Below are positions 53,730-62,723 of a stretch of DNA of 64,000 bases, piece by piece. The notes below the pieces were generated by a model, which saw only the letters and a program-made list of their open reading frames with translations, ran no database searches and was not told the origin of the DNA. Location: contig CACFXK010000001.1 of the NCBI GenBank assembly GCA_902570125.1, positions 1 to 64,000 on the forward strand, read 5' to 3'. This DNA is from an uncultured Pelagibacteraceae bacterium. GTDB lineage: Bacteria; Pseudomonadota; Alphaproteobacteria; Pelagibacterales; Pelagibacteraceae. Position 1 is the first letter of the stretch. Every line of letters begins with the position of its first letter. The translations under genes were made by a program, and so were the position numbers.

Positions 53730-55805
53730 ATGAAAATACCACAACTTGAAAAAAAACCTGAAATAAAATCTTGTCACAATACAACTTGGGAAGATAACTA
53801 TAGTTGGATTCATCAACCAAATATTCTTGATGTTTTAAAAGATAGCTCAAAATTACTCCCAGAAGTTAGAAAGTATTTAGAAAAAGAGAATGATTACTTT
53901 GAATATCAAATGAATGATACCAAAGAAATAAGAAAAAAAATTTTTAACGAGATTAAAGGAAGAATTAAGTTAGATGATGAGTCTTTGCCCTACAAAGATA
54001 AAAATTATGAATATTGGACCAAAACCACAACAAAAGGCAACTACTCAATAAAATTAAGAAGAAAGATTGGAGAAGAAAAGATTGAAGAAATATGGAATGG
54101 AGATCTTGAAAAAGAAAAATTAAATACGGAGTACTTTGGTTTAGGTGATCTCGAAGTAAGCTTTAATGATCAATTTCTTGGATATTCTCTAGATTTAAAA
54201 GGTTCTGAATATTATACAATTTATATAAGAGATATTAAATCAGGAAAATTAGTTACAGATAAAATTGAGGAAACGAGTGGAAGTATAGAATTTAGTTTAG
54301 ATGATAAATTTATATTTTACTCTAAATTAGATCAGCATCATAGACCTAGAACAATATACAGACATAAAATTGGTACTCCTGTAAAAGAAGATAAGTTGAT
54401 ATTTGAGGAAAAAAGTGAAGCTTTTACAGTAGGTATAGGCTTAAGTTCAGATGAAAAATATTTTATGATTACAAGTTCTGATCATAATACTTCAGAGCAA
54501 TATTACTTTAAAATTGATGAAAATAATCCAGATCCTAAATTAATCCAAAAGAGAAAAAGAGGTATAATTTACTCAGTAAATTCTTGGGATAACTATTTTT
54601 ATAAACATACAAATGAAAATGCTGAGGATTTTAAAATTGATAGGTGTACTGATTTAGTTGAACAAAAATGGGAGACATTTGTTGCTGCAAAAGATGAAGT
54701 ATTGATAGGAGGTTTAGTATTTTTAAGTAATTGGGTTATTAGATCTGAAACATCTAATGCACTTGGAAAAATAATTTTACGTGACCCGAAGACAAACAAA
54801 GAAGAAGAGATAGTTTTTAGTGATGAAAAAGTAATTGTTCCAAGTATATCATTGACCCAAAAAGATAAAAATACGGACAATGTATATTTATCATATTCTT
54901 CACCTAAAACACCAGGGAGGACATATTTATACAATTTAAAATCAAAAGAAAAAAAACTTGTTAAGGAACAAGAAATTCCATCTGGACATAATCCAAATGA
55001 TTATGTGGTTGAACGTATTGAATGCCCATCTCATGATGGGAGAATGGTACCAATAACTATAACAAGACATAAGGATACGGTTCTGGACGGATCATCGAAC
55101 CTTTTACTATATGGCTATGGTTCTTATGGAAATTCGATGTCTCCTGGTTTTTCATCTACACGACTAAGCCTCATTGATAGAAATATAATTTGGGTAACAG
55201 CACACATAAGGGGAGGAATGGAAAGAGGAATGAAATGGTGGAAGGAAGGAAAACTTTTAAACAAAAAAAATACCTTTGAAGATTATATTGCTGTTGGAAA
55301 ATTCTTGATTGAAAAAAAATATACTTCTAAAGGAAAAATTATAGGTATGGGTGGTTCTGCTGGAGGGTTGTTGATGGGTGCAGTTGTAAATGCAGAACCT
55401 GAGTTATTTTTAGGGTTAATAATGGCTGTGCCGTTTGTAGATTCCTTAACTACTAATCTTGACCATTCTCTACCGTTAACCATTGGAGAATTTGATGAAT
55501 TTGGAAATGCTAAAGATAACAAGGATCATTTTGACTATATTTACTCATATGCTCCATACAACAATATTAAAAAAATGGATTACCCAAATATTTTAATCAC
55601 TACTAGTCTTAGTGATAATAGAGTTTTGTTTGATGAACCAGCAAAATTCACTGCAAAACTAAGAGACTATAAAACAGACAATAATTTACTATTATTAAAA
55701 ACTGAGATGAACGCTGGTCATGGAGGAAAATCTGGCAGAGATGGTGCAATTGAAGAAATAGCTCTTGATTATGCTTTTGCTTTAAAAATTGCAGAAAAAA
55801 TTTAA
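53730..55805 (+). CDS. ptrB: Oligopeptidase B (protease II), S9 family
   Basis: Serine oligopeptidase that cuts short peptides after basic residues. The 691-aa protein has an N-terminal beta-propeller and a C-terminal alpha/beta-hydrolase domain with Ser543 in GMGGSAGGLL and His664 in NAGHGGKSGR. GYGSYGNSMSPGFSSTRL and AHIRGGMERGMKWW are also characteristic. Length is normal (about 680-700). No signal peptide is seen, so it acts in the cytoplasm. Confidence 0.94.
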   Translation: MKIPQLEKKPEIKSCHNTTWEDNYSWIHQPNILDVLKDSSKLLPEVRKYLEKENDYFEYQMNDTKEIRKKIFNEIKGRIKLDDESLPYKDKNYEYWTKTTTKGNYSIKLRRKIGEEKIEEIWNGDLEKEKLNTEYFGLGDLEVSFNDQFLGYSLDLKGSEYYTIYIRDIKSGKLVTDKIEETSGSIEFSLDDKFIFYSKLDQHHRPRTIYRHKIGTPVKEDKLIFEEKSEAFTVGIGLSSDEKYFMITSSDHNTSEQYYFKIDENNPDPKLIQKRKRGIIYSVNSWDNYFYKHTNENAEDFKIDRCTDLVEQKWETFVAAKDEVLIGGLVFLSNWVIRSETSNALGKIILRDPKTNKEEEIVFSDEKVIVPSISLTQKDKNTDNVYLSYSSPKTPGRTYLYNLKSKEKKLVKEQEIPSGHNPNDYVVERIECPSHDGRMVPITITRHKDTVLDGSSNLLLYGYGSYGNSMSPGFSSTRLSLIDRNIIWVTAHIRGGMERGMKWWKEGKLLNKKNTFEDYIAVGKFLIEKKYTSKGKIIGMGGSAGGLLMGAVVNAEPELFLGLIMAVPFVDSLTTNLDHSLPLTIGEFDEFGNAKDNKDHFDYIYSYAPYNNIKKMDYPNILITTSLSDNRVLFDEPAKFTAKLRDYKTDNNLLLLKTEMNAGHGGKSGRDGAIEEIALDYAFALKIAEKI

Positions 55806-55816
55806 ATAATCTTGTA

Positions 55817-55843
55817 TTGAAATTTTATATTTAATCACCATAT
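55817..55843 (+). promoter_or_regulatory. Sigma-32-like promoter for hsp20
   Basis: TTGAAA at 55817-55822 (the core of CTTGAAA) and CACCATAT at 55836-55843 (consensus CCCCATNT) are separated by 13 nt, as in the groES promoter. A start near 55850 would coincide with the beginning of the first leader hairpin at 55851. Confidence 0.55.
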
Positions 55844-55850
55844 AAGATTG

Positions 55851-55906
55851 GTAAGTCGCCTCATGGGGCTTACATAAATTAACTTGCTTAAACAAAAGGA
55901 GTAAAT
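55851..55906 (+). promoter_or_regulatory. Candidate ROSE-type RNA thermometer in the hsp20 leader
   Basis: The 5' leader forms two stems. The first is GTAAG...CTTAC at 55851-55873 with G+C-rich inner pairs and a TCAT loop. In the second, CTTGCTT (55883-55889) pairs with AAGGAG (55896-55901) when its G is bulged: C-G, U-A, U-G, [G], C-G, U-A, U-A. This UUGCU opposite the ribosome binding site AGGAG is the hallmark of ROSE elements, which repress small heat-shock genes at low temperature. Flanking bases could extend the stem over the start codon. Confidence 0.6.
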
Positions 55907-56353
55907 ATGACAAGTAAGGATCTATCTATCTTTAACTCACTAAGACCGTTTTCTATTGGTTTCGACGATATGTTTGACCAATTCGAAAGTATGCTTGGTA
56001 ATGGTGGCATGACAATGCAATCAAATTATCCACCATATAACATAAGAAAAACTGGTAAAGACAACTATTCAATAGAAGTTGCCTTAGCTGGTTTTAATAA
56101 AAAAGATGTCGAGGTTGAGTTCGAAGATAATATATTAACTGTTAGAACTAAACAGCTTAATAAGTCTGAAGATCAGAAGGTAGACGGTGAAATAATTCAC
56201 AAAGGAATATCACAAAGACAATTCGCAAGATCTTTTACTATTGCAGATGATGTAAAAGTGAATGGTGCTGAACTTAAGGATGGTCTTTTAACAATTGCTT
56301 GTGAGAGAATTTTACCAGATCACAAAAAAAAAAGACTTATTGATATTAAGTAA
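55907..56353 (+). CDS. Small heat-shock protein Hsp20/IbpA family
   Basis: ATP-independent holdase that binds unfolding proteins. The 148-aa protein has the alpha-crystallin domain from about residue 40 to 130: PPYNIRKTGKDNYSIEVALA, then GFNKKDVEVEFEDN and QFARSFTIADDVKVNGAEL. N- and C-terminal extensions are short, with a basic ending. The start ATG follows AAAGGAG by 5 nt. Regulation by the sigma-32-like promoter and the leader structure is proposed above. Confidence 0.94.
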   Translation: MTSKDLSIFNSLRPFSIGFDDMFDQFESMLGNGGMTMQSNYPPYNIRKTGKDNYSIEVALAGFNKKDVEVEFEDNILTVRTKQLNKSEDQKVDGEIIHKGISQRQFARSFTIADDVKVNGAELKDGLLTIACERILPDHKKKRLIDIK

Positions 56354-56368
56354 TAAATTTTAACCTTG

Positions 56369-56390
56369 CTTGTGGGGTTCGCCCCACAAG
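56369..56390. terminator. Perfect hairpin between hsp20 and a facing lipoprotein gene
   Basis: A 9-bp perfect stem, CTTGTGGGG paired with CCCCACAAG around a TTCG loop, lies 16 nt after the hsp20 stop and 2 nt beyond the stop of the convergent gene. The tail has only three T residues on the plus strand, so it is a moderate terminator for hsp20 and could also end the facing transcript. Confidence 0.7.
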
Positions 56391-56391
56391 T

Positions 56392-56694
56392 TTAAAAACA
56401 TCCACTAGAACTGAAAGCGATAATCGTTCCGTTAGCGCTGACTTCAAATCTTCGTTCACAGGGTACACCGTATTTTTTTGTTTTATAAATTAAAACTTCA
56501 TTTCCAGTATCATTGACCATATCTTCGTTGGGAGCCCCTAATTCTAACTTCATTTTATTAACATCTCCACCAACAAATAAACCATATTTTTTATTTTCCT
56601 TTTCTACAACCGCGTCAGTTTTATTCTGAATAGTTTGACAGCCCGCAGTTAAAAAAAGTATTGATATTAGTGTAATAGCGAATCTAATTTTCAT
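56392..56694 (-). CDS. Small lipoprotein, unknown function
   Basis: A 100-aa protein with a signal peptide and lipobox LTAGC (Cys19). The body contains GLFVGGDVNKMKLELGAPNE and TGNEVLIYKTKKYGVPCERR, with two further cysteines near the end (PCERR, SGCF) that could form a disulfide. The pattern of a GD-x-K-x-x-L-x-x-G-x-P segment followed by tyrosine and charged strands recalls the SmpA/BamE fold, but I cannot confirm it. Confidence 0.7.
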   Translation of the reverse strand: MKIRFAITLISILFLTAGCQTIQNKTDAVVEKENKKYGLFVGGDVNKMKLELGAPNEDMVNDTGNEVLIYKTKKYGVPCERRFEVSANGTIIAFSSSGCF

Positions 56695-56833
56695 AATTAA
56701 TTTATAATACTGAAATGTGACAAAAGATTAACTTAAAAGTTGAAAAAAAAATAAGTTTTCCATCAAAATTAGATAAATATAATGTATTTATATTACTAAA
56801 TTCTTTATTTTTATTACTATCAAACCGATTCTA

Positions 56834-58333
56834 ATGAACACAAAACTTAAAGTATCAGAAATTTCAAAAATTTATCCAGGGTGTGTTGCAAACGATAAAG
56901 TATCATTAGAATTTGGTAGTGGAAAAATATATGCATTATTGGGAGAAAATGGAGCTGGCAAGTCTACACTAGTTAAAATCTTGTCTGGAGTAGTAAAACC
57001 TGACGAGGGCCAAGTTTTTTTAAATAATGAAAGCATTAAACTTAACTCTCCGCTAGATGCCAAAAAAAATAATATAGGAATGGTTTTTCAACATTTTAAC
57101 CTCTTCGAGACTTTATCAGTATTTGAAAATTTAAGCATCGATAGTGACAAAAAAAATGAAGATCTAAGAGTTTTAGTCAACGATATATTAAAAAAGTATA
57201 ATTTTAAAATTGAGCTAGATATTCCAGTTCTAAATTTATCAGCAGGTCAAAAACAAAAAGTAGAAATTATAAGGTGTTTAATTAGAAATCCAAAAGTATT
57301 GATTATGGATGAACCTACATCAGTTTTAACTGAACAAGAAACTGATGATTTATTTATTTCTTTAAAACAATTTTCTAAAGACGGAATTTTAATTATATAT
57401 ATTACTCACAAATTAAAAGAAGTTTTGTCACTTTGTGATGAGGTAGCCGTAATGAGAAAAGGCAAAGTAGTTTCGGTTAGTAATACGATTGATGAAAAAA
57501 TTGAGAGCTTAGCCAATAAAATGGTAGGTGAAAATATAAATACTATAAAAAAAAAAATTAATAATTTTAAAAATAGCAAGGAAATTTTAAAAATCTCAAA
57601 TTTAAATTTTAAAAGTGACGACCCATATGAAACAAATTTAAATAATTTAAACCTTTCTTTAAAAAAAGGAGAGTGTTTAGGTATAGCTGGAATTTCAGGA
57701 AATGGACAAAATGAATTATTTCAAATACTGAGTGGAGAAATAATTACCGAAGGTACTTCTATAATGTTTAGAAATAAAGAAATTGGCAAGTTGAATCCTA
57801 GAGAAAGAAGAGAATATCTTATGGCTTTTTCACCTGAAGATCGTATCTCTCAAGCTGCAGTTCCTGAGTTAAAGATATATGAAAATGTTGCATTAAACAA
57901 TTTCAAGTCATCAAACTTTTTTGAAAAAGGTTTAGTGAATGAAAAGAAAATTAAAGAACATTCAAAGAAGATACTTTCTAATTTTTCTGTTAATACAGAC
58001 AATGTTGAATTAAAAAGTCAATTTTTATCTGGCGGAAATCTTCAAAAATTGATTATTGGAAGAGAATTAATTACTTCACCTGAATTATTGGTATGTTTTA
58101 ACCCAACATGGGGTCTTGATGTTGGTGCTATCAACTACATTCATGAAACATTAATTCAAATTAATGAACAAGGAAAATCATCAATATTAATTTCTACTGA
58201 TAACGATGAACTATTAAAATTAAGTGATCGTATTTGTGTAATTTATAAAGGTAAACTATCTAAAATAATGAATGCAGATACTGTTACTGCTGAAAAATTA
58301 GGAATTTTGATGGGTGGAGGTTCAATTGATTAA
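56834..58333 (+). CDS. ABC transporter ATPase with two nucleotide-binding domains, BMP/nucleoside type
   Basis: A 499-aa protein with two ABC modules in tandem, as in RbsA-like and YufO/NupO-like importers. The first has Walker A GENGAGKST (residues 37-45), the signature LSAGQKQ and Walker B VLIMDEPTSVL. The second has a degenerate P-loop GISGNGQNE and the signature LSGGNLQK. It heads an operon of ATPase, two permeases and a BMP-type binding protein, the arrangement of purine nucleoside uptake systems. Confidence 0.9.
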   Translation: MNTKLKVSEISKIYPGCVANDKVSLEFGSGKIYALLGENGAGKSTLVKILSGVVKPDEGQVFLNNESIKLNSPLDAKKNNIGMVFQHFNLFETLSVFENLSIDSDKKNEDLRVLVNDILKKYNFKIELDIPVLNLSAGQKQKVEIIRCLIRNPKVLIMDEPTSVLTEQETDDLFISLKQFSKDGILIIYITHKLKEVLSLCDEVAVMRKGKVVSVSNTIDEKIESLANKMVGENINTIKKKINNFKNSKEILKISNLNFKSDDPYETNLNNLNLSLKKGECLGIAGISGNGQNELFQILSGEIITEGTSIMFRNKEIGKLNPRERREYLMAFSPEDRISQAAVPELKIYENVALNNFKSSNFFEKGLVNEKKIKEHSKKILSNFSVNTDNVELKSQFLSGGNLQKLIIGRELITSPELLVCFNPTWGLDVGAINYIHETLIQINEQGKSSILISTDNDELLKLSDRICVIYKGKLSKIMNADTVTAEKLGILMGGGSID

Positions 58334-59399
58334 AATTGAAAAGCGTAATGATGTATCTCGATCAATTTACTTTTTAACTCCTGTTTTAGCCATTTTTCTC
58401 ACATTATTCGGTGGTGGGATTATTTTTTATATTTTGGGGTTTAATCCTATTGAGGCTTTAAAATTTTTTTTTATTACTCCCATTTCAGATTTATACGGAT
58501 TGAGTGAACTTTTGGTAAAAGCTACACCACTTTGTTTAATAGCGATAGGTTTATCTTTTTGTTTTAAAAGTAATAATTGGAATATTGGTGCAGAAGGTCA
58601 ACTTATTTTTGGTGGAATAGTCGGCGGTGGAGTTGCTTTGTTATTTTATAATCATGATGGATTTTATGTTTTACCAATAATTATATTATCTGGAGCAATT
58701 GGTGGAATATTATTTGCAATGATACCAGCAATTTTAAAAACCTATTTTAACACTAATGAAATTTTGGTCAGCTTAATGCTGGTTTATGTTGCAAAATTAT
58801 TGTTAGATTATTTGGTGGTTGGTCCTTGGAGTAATCCCGAGGGTTTTAATTTTCCAGAAACAAGACAATTTAGTGAGTCTGCAAGAATGCCAATTTTATT
58901 TGGCGGTTTAAGAATTCATGCTGGAATATTTATTACTCTCATCACTGTATTCTTAACCTGGCTTATATTGTACAAAACTTATTTAGGTTTTCAAATAAAA
59001 GTTTCAGGCTTAAGTTTAAAAACTGCGAAATATGCAGGCTACAAAGGTAAGACAATGATTATTATTGTTTTTATGATTAGTGGAGCATGTGCCGGTCTTG
59101 CAGGTGTAGGCGAGATAACAGGACCAATAGGACAATTACATAGAAACATTTCTCCTGATTATGGCTTCACAGCAATAATCGTTGCTTTTTTAGGAAGACT
59201 AAATCCAGTTGGAATCATATTTGCATCTTTAATTGTTGCTCTAACTTATTTAGGAGCAGAAACAGCTCAGATATTTTTGCAAGTACCAAAATATACAGGT
59301 CAAGTTTTTCAAGGAATGATTTTATTTTTTCTTCTTGGATCTGATTATTTACTATTTTTTAAAATAAAATTTTTAGGTTTAAAAAAAAATGAGCTTTGA
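58326..59399 (+). CDS. ABC transporter permease 1, BMP/nucleoside type
   Basis: A 357-aa inner-membrane permease with about eight to ten helices. Family features are NIGAEGQLIFGGIVGGGVAL, TNEILVSLMLVYVAKLLLDY and GACAGLAGVGEITGPIGQLH. The likely start is the TTG at 58326, 5 nt after GGAGG; a GTG at 58314 is an alternative. It overlaps the end of the ATPase gene by 8 nt and the next permease by 11 nt. Confidence 0.88.
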   Translation: MIKIEKRNDVSRSIYFLTPVLAIFLTLFGGGIIFYILGFNPIEALKFFFITPISDLYGLSELLVKATPLCLIAIGLSFCFKSNNWNIGAEGQLIFGGIVGGGVALLFYNHDGFYVLPIIILSGAIGGILFAMIPAILKTYFNTNEILVSLMLVYVAKLLLDYLVVGPWSNPEGFNFPETRQFSESARMPILFGGLRIHAGIFITLITVFLTWLILYKTYLGFQIKVSGLSLKTAKYAGYKGKTMIIIVFMISGACAGLAGVGEITGPIGQLHRNISPDYGFTAIIVAFLGRLNPVGIIFASLIVALTYLGAETAQIFLQVPKYTGQVFQGMILFFLLGSDYLLFFKIKFLGLKKNEL

Positions 59400-60321
59400 T
59401 TTGAATTTTATAGGTATTTTAATTGGTGCCATCATGGCATCATCAGTTCCTTTAATACTTGCTGCATCTGGAGAATTAATAACTGAGAGATCTGGTGTTT
59501 TAAATCTCGGGGTAGAGGGAATGATGATCATTGGAGCAATTTCTGGATTTGCTTTAATGGTAGTGACTGATAATTTATTTTTTGCAGTAATAGGCTCTAT
59601 GCTATCAGGTTTAATTATATCTCTTATTTTTGGATTACTTACCCAATCACTCCTTACAAATCACGTGGCTACAGGTCTTGCACTAACTATATTTGGCATA
59701 GGAATGTCAGCAATGATAGGTAAGAATTTTGTTGGAATTCCAGGTAAGGAATTTCCATTATTATTCATTAATTTAAAAGAAAGTATTCCATTTTTGGGTC
59801 CTATATTCTTTGGTCATTCAATTATATTGTATTTTGCATTTGGATTACCTTTTTTAACAAATTATTTTTTGAAAAAAACTAAAACTGGTTTGATAATAAG
59901 GGCCGTTGGGGACTCGCCGACTTCGGCCTCTAATCAGGGAATTAATGTTACATTAGTAAGATATAGTTGCATTCTTTATGGAGGCGCAATGTGTGGATTA
60001 GCTGGGGCGTACCTGTCATTAATATACACTCCCCAATGGATTGAGAATATGACAGGTGGTAGAGGATGGATTGCACTAGCTTTAGTAGTCTTTGCAACAT
60101 GGAGTCCAATTAAAGTTCTAATAGGTGCATTAATATTTGGTGGAATTACAATTTTACAATTACATATGCAGGCGGTGGGCTTAAGAATTCCAGTTCAATT
60201 ATTAAGTGCATTACCTTACATCATGACAATAATAGTTTTAGTTGTAATTTCTCGTGATAGTAGAAAAATAAAACTGAATACACCAACTTCACTGGGACAA
60301 ATCTTCTATAAGGAAAAGTGA
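59389..60321 (+). CDS. ABC transporter permease 2, BMP/nucleoside type
   Basis: A 310-aa permease, the partner of permease 1. LIAASGELITERSGVLNLGVEG is reduced in my notes to GELITERSGVLNLGVEGMM, the strongly conserved start of YufQ/NupQ proteins; AMCGLAGAYLSLIYTPQW and GRGWIALALVVFATW follow. About eight to nine helices. Coupled to permease 1 by an 11-nt overlap and followed 88 nt later by the binding protein gene. Confidence 0.9.
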   Translation: MSFDLNFIGILIGAIMASSVPLILAASGELITERSGVLNLGVEGMMIIGAISGFALMVVTDNLFFAVIGSMLSGLIISLIFGLLTQSLLTNHVATGLALTIFGIGMSAMIGKNFVGIPGKEFPLLFINLKESIPFLGPIFFGHSIILYFAFGLPFLTNYFLKKTKTGLIIRAVGDSPTSASNQGINVTLVRYSCILYGGAMCGLAGAYLSLIYTPQWIENMTGGRGWIALALVVFATWSPIKVLIGALIFGGITILQLHMQAVGLRIPVQLLSALPYIMTIIVLVVISRDSRKIKLNTPTSLGQIFYKEK

Positions 60322-60409
60322 TGTTAGCTATTCCAAAATAAATATTTTTTTTTATTAGAATATTGACTAGTTTGTAGTATCACAAAATTAAATTTAAAGG
60401 GGAAATCAA

Positions 60410-61474
60410 ATGTATAAACTATTTTTAAGAAGTTTAATTTCTGCATTATTTTTGCTTGGCTTTAGCATAAATGCAAATGCAGAATTTAAAGTTGGTTTTG
60501 TTTATGTTGGTCCAACTGGAGACCACGGATGGACATACCAACACCATGAAGGAAGAAATGCAGTTGAGGCTTTGGGAATAAAAACTACTTACGTAGAAAG
60601 CGTACCTGAAGGTGCAGATGCTGAAAGAGTTATAAGACAATTAGCACAATCTGGTCACGACCTAATCTTTACGACTAGTTTTGGATATATGGATCCAACA
60701 AATAAAGTTGCTAAAGATTTTCCAAATGTAAAATTTGAACATGCTACTGGTTACAAAAGAGAGCATTCGAATGTCTCAACATATTCAGCAAGGTTTTATG
60801 AAGGTAGAACTTTATTAGGACATATGGCTGGAAAGATGACAAAGACAAATACTATTGGATACATTGCTTCTTTTCCAATTCCTGAGGTAATAAGAGGAAT
60901 TAATGCAATGACATTAGCCGCTCAAAAAGTAAATCCTGATATTAAGACAAAAATTGTTTGGGTTTTTACTTGGTACGATCCGGGAAAAGAATCTGAAGCA
61001 GCTCAAGCTTTGATTGATCAAGGCGCAGATATAATTATGCAACATACTGACAGTACTGCTCCGGTACAAGTTGCAGAAAAAGCAGGAGTTTGGTCTTTTG
61101 GTCAAGCAAGTGACATGCAAAGATTTGCTCCAAAATCTATATTAACGTCAATTATTGATGATTGGGCACCTTATTATGTGGAAAGATCGATTGCAGCAAG
61201 AGATGGAACCTGGAAACAACAAGATACTTGGCATGGATTAAAAGAAGGAATGGTAGCGATGGCTCCTTATAATTCTGCAATGGGGAGTGATTTAATTAAA
61301 GAAGTGGAACAACTTCAAAAAGACTTAGCTTCTGGTAAAGCTCACTCTTTTACAGGTCCAATTTATGATCAAAAGGGAAATATTCTTGTTGCCGAAGGTG
61401 CAGTAGCAGACGATGGTATGTTAGCAGGAATGAATGTATATGTGAAAGGAGTAGAAGGAGATATTCCTCAATAA
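60410..61474 (+). CDS. BMP family periplasmic substrate-binding protein
   Basis: A 354-aa binding protein with a cleavable signal peptide (residues 1-24, ending NANA before EFKVGF) and no lipobox, hence free in the periplasm. FVYVGPTGDHGWTYQHHEGR and IFTTSFGYMDPTNKVAKDFP match the BMP/PnrA family, which usually binds purine nucleosides. The ribosome binding site AAAGGGG precedes the ATG. The 88-nt gap before it may allow separate, higher expression. Confidence 0.92.
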   Translation: MYKLFLRSLISALFLLGFSINANAEFKVGFVYVGPTGDHGWTYQHHEGRNAVEALGIKTTYVESVPEGADAERVIRQLAQSGHDLIFTTSFGYMDPTNKVAKDFPNVKFEHATGYKREHSNVSTYSARFYEGRTLLGHMAGKMTKTNTIGYIASFPIPEVIRGINAMTLAAQKVNPDIKTKIVWVFTWYDPGKESEAAQALIDQGADIIMQHTDSTAPVQVAEKAGVWSFGQASDMQRFAPKSILTSIIDDWAPYYVERSIAARDGTWKQQDTWHGLKEGMVAMAPYNSAMGSDLIKEVEQLQKDLASGKAHSFTGPIYDQKGNILVAEGAVADDGMLAGMNVYVKGVEGDIPQ

Positions 61475-61496
61475 AACTCAATTAAAAATTAAAATT

Positions 61497-61525
61497 AAAG
61501 GCCAGCTTAGTCTGGCCTTTTTTTA
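61497..61525. terminator. Rho-independent terminator after the BMP transporter operon
   Basis: A 9-bp stem, AAAGGCCAG paired with CTGGCCTTT around a 6-nt loop, is followed by a T-rich run. The run overlaps the stop of the facing phosphoribosyltransferase gene, so the hairpin may end both transcripts. Confidence 0.88.
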
Positions 61526-62047
61526 TTTAGAATATTTTTTTTTTAAACCATCAATATCGATTTCATCATAATACTCTGATGGTTGAACAATCCATGGATC
61601 ATTATCTAATAAAATTGGACAGAAATCAGGAGTAAAAGTAGAAGATTTTTTTTTCCAAAGACACGCTGTTTTAATTTCGCTTATATGGTCCTTAACAGGC
61701 TCATATTCTTTAAGCCATTCTATACTTTTATTTAAAGTTAGTCCTGTGTCTGATAGATCATCTACTAACAATACATTTTTAAAATCTTCGTTAGTTGCAA
61801 TTGCACTTATATCTCTTGCAAATATTAGCTCCCCTTGTTTATCTTGTACGGTATCACCGGAGTAACTTTGAATTACAACATAAGCGGTAGGTAATTTAAA
61901 AATTCTAGATAAAATATCTATAATTGGAGCTGCACCTCTCATAATACCAACTAATACTGTCGGCTTGTATTTTTTTTCAATTTCTAAAGCAAGTTTTTCG
62001 ACTACCTTTTTATATTCTTCGTAAGTAATTATTAATTTATCAGCCAT
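61523..62047 (-). CDS. Purine-type phosphoribosyltransferase (xanthine/hypoxanthine/guanine)
   Basis: A 174-aa type I PRTase with the PRPP-binding motif VLLVDDLSDTGLTL. The N-terminal TVLVGIMRGAAPIIDILSR and the late DPWIVQPSEYYDEI resemble xanthine/hypoxanthine-guanine salvage enzymes (Gpt/Hpt-like). Substrate choice cannot be settled by eye. Proximity to the BMP-type transporter supports a purine-salvage role. Confidence 0.85.
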   Translation of the reverse strand: MADKLIITYEEYKKVVEKLALEIEKKYKPTVLVGIMRGAAPIIDILSRIFKLPTAYVVIQSYSGDTVQDKQGELIFARDISAIATNEDFKNVLLVDDLSDTGLTLNKSIEWLKEYEPVKDHISEIKTACLWKKKSSTFTPDFCPILLDNDPWIVQPSEYYDEIDIDGLKKKYSK

Positions 62048-62090
62048 AAAAATTTGGTATCATAAATGAAAATATTAAAAAAGGATAAAT

Positions 62091-62393
62091 ATGAAAACTT
62101 ATTGGATAAGTCTATACTTAGAAATCTCAAGCCAGGATAACTTAAAAAAATATGGAGAAAAGGCTGTTCCTATAATAAAAAGTTATGGTGGGAAACCAGT
62201 AGTTAGAGGTGGAAAATTAAAGTCATTTAGTGGGCCAAACGTTGTGCGTACTGTAATATGGGAGTTTCCGACTTACAATGATGCCATGTCATGCCATGAA
62301 TCAATTGATTATAAATCTGCTTGGACTCATGCAAAGGATACAACTAAGAGAATAATGTTTATTGTTGAAGGAGTAGAACAAGAACAGAATTGA
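62091..62393 (+). CDS. DUF1330 family protein, copy 1
   Basis: A 100-aa protein of the DUF1330 type (dimeric alpha/beta-barrel, ferredoxin-like fold). Features are LKKYGEKAVPIIKSYGGKPV, VRGGKLKSFSG and VIWEFPTYNDAMSCHES. The role is unknown. It is a paralogue of the next gene, 42 nt downstream. AAAGGATAAAT precedes the ATG as a weak ribosome binding site. Confidence 0.85.
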   Translation: MKTYWISLYLEISSQDNLKKYGEKAVPIIKSYGGKPVVRGGKLKSFSGPNVVRTVIWEFPTYNDAMSCHESIDYKSAWTHAKDTTKRIMFIVEGVEQEQN

Positions 62394-62435
62394 TAAAGTA
62401 AAAATTGAATCTATAATGATAAATAAAGGAAAATT

Positions 62436-62723
62436 ATGAAAGGTTACGTGGTTTGTGTGTGGGAAAAAATTAATAATGAGGAAAAATTAAAGGAATATGC
62501 TCTAAAAGCCAAGATTGCTGCAGATAAATACTCAGGGATATTTATAATTAGAGGTGGAAAAAATAGAACTAATGAGGGAATAAACTCTCCTAGAACAACT
62601 GTAGTTGAATTTATAGATTACAACACAGCAATAGAATTTTATGATTCACCTGAATATCAGAAAGCATTAGAAGTTATTAAAGGCCATGCTGTAAGACATC
62701 ATCAGATAGTTGAAGGCACTTAA
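62436..62723 (+). CDS. DUF1330 family protein, copy 2
   Basis: A 95-aa DUF1330 protein: LKEYALKAKIAADKYSGIFI, IRGGKNRTNEG, TTVVEFIDYNTAIEFYDSPE and a late VRHHQIVEG. It shares the RGGK, central EF-x-x-YN and C-terminal VEG pattern with the upstream copy, so the pair looks like a tandem duplication that has diverged. Its stop overlaps the stop of the facing AlkA-like gene by 4 nt. Confidence 0.85.
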   Translation: MKGYVVCVWEKINNEEKLKEYALKAKIAADKYSGIFIIRGGKNRTNEGINSPRTTVVEFIDYNTAIEFYDSPEYQKALEVIKGHAVRHHQIVEGT

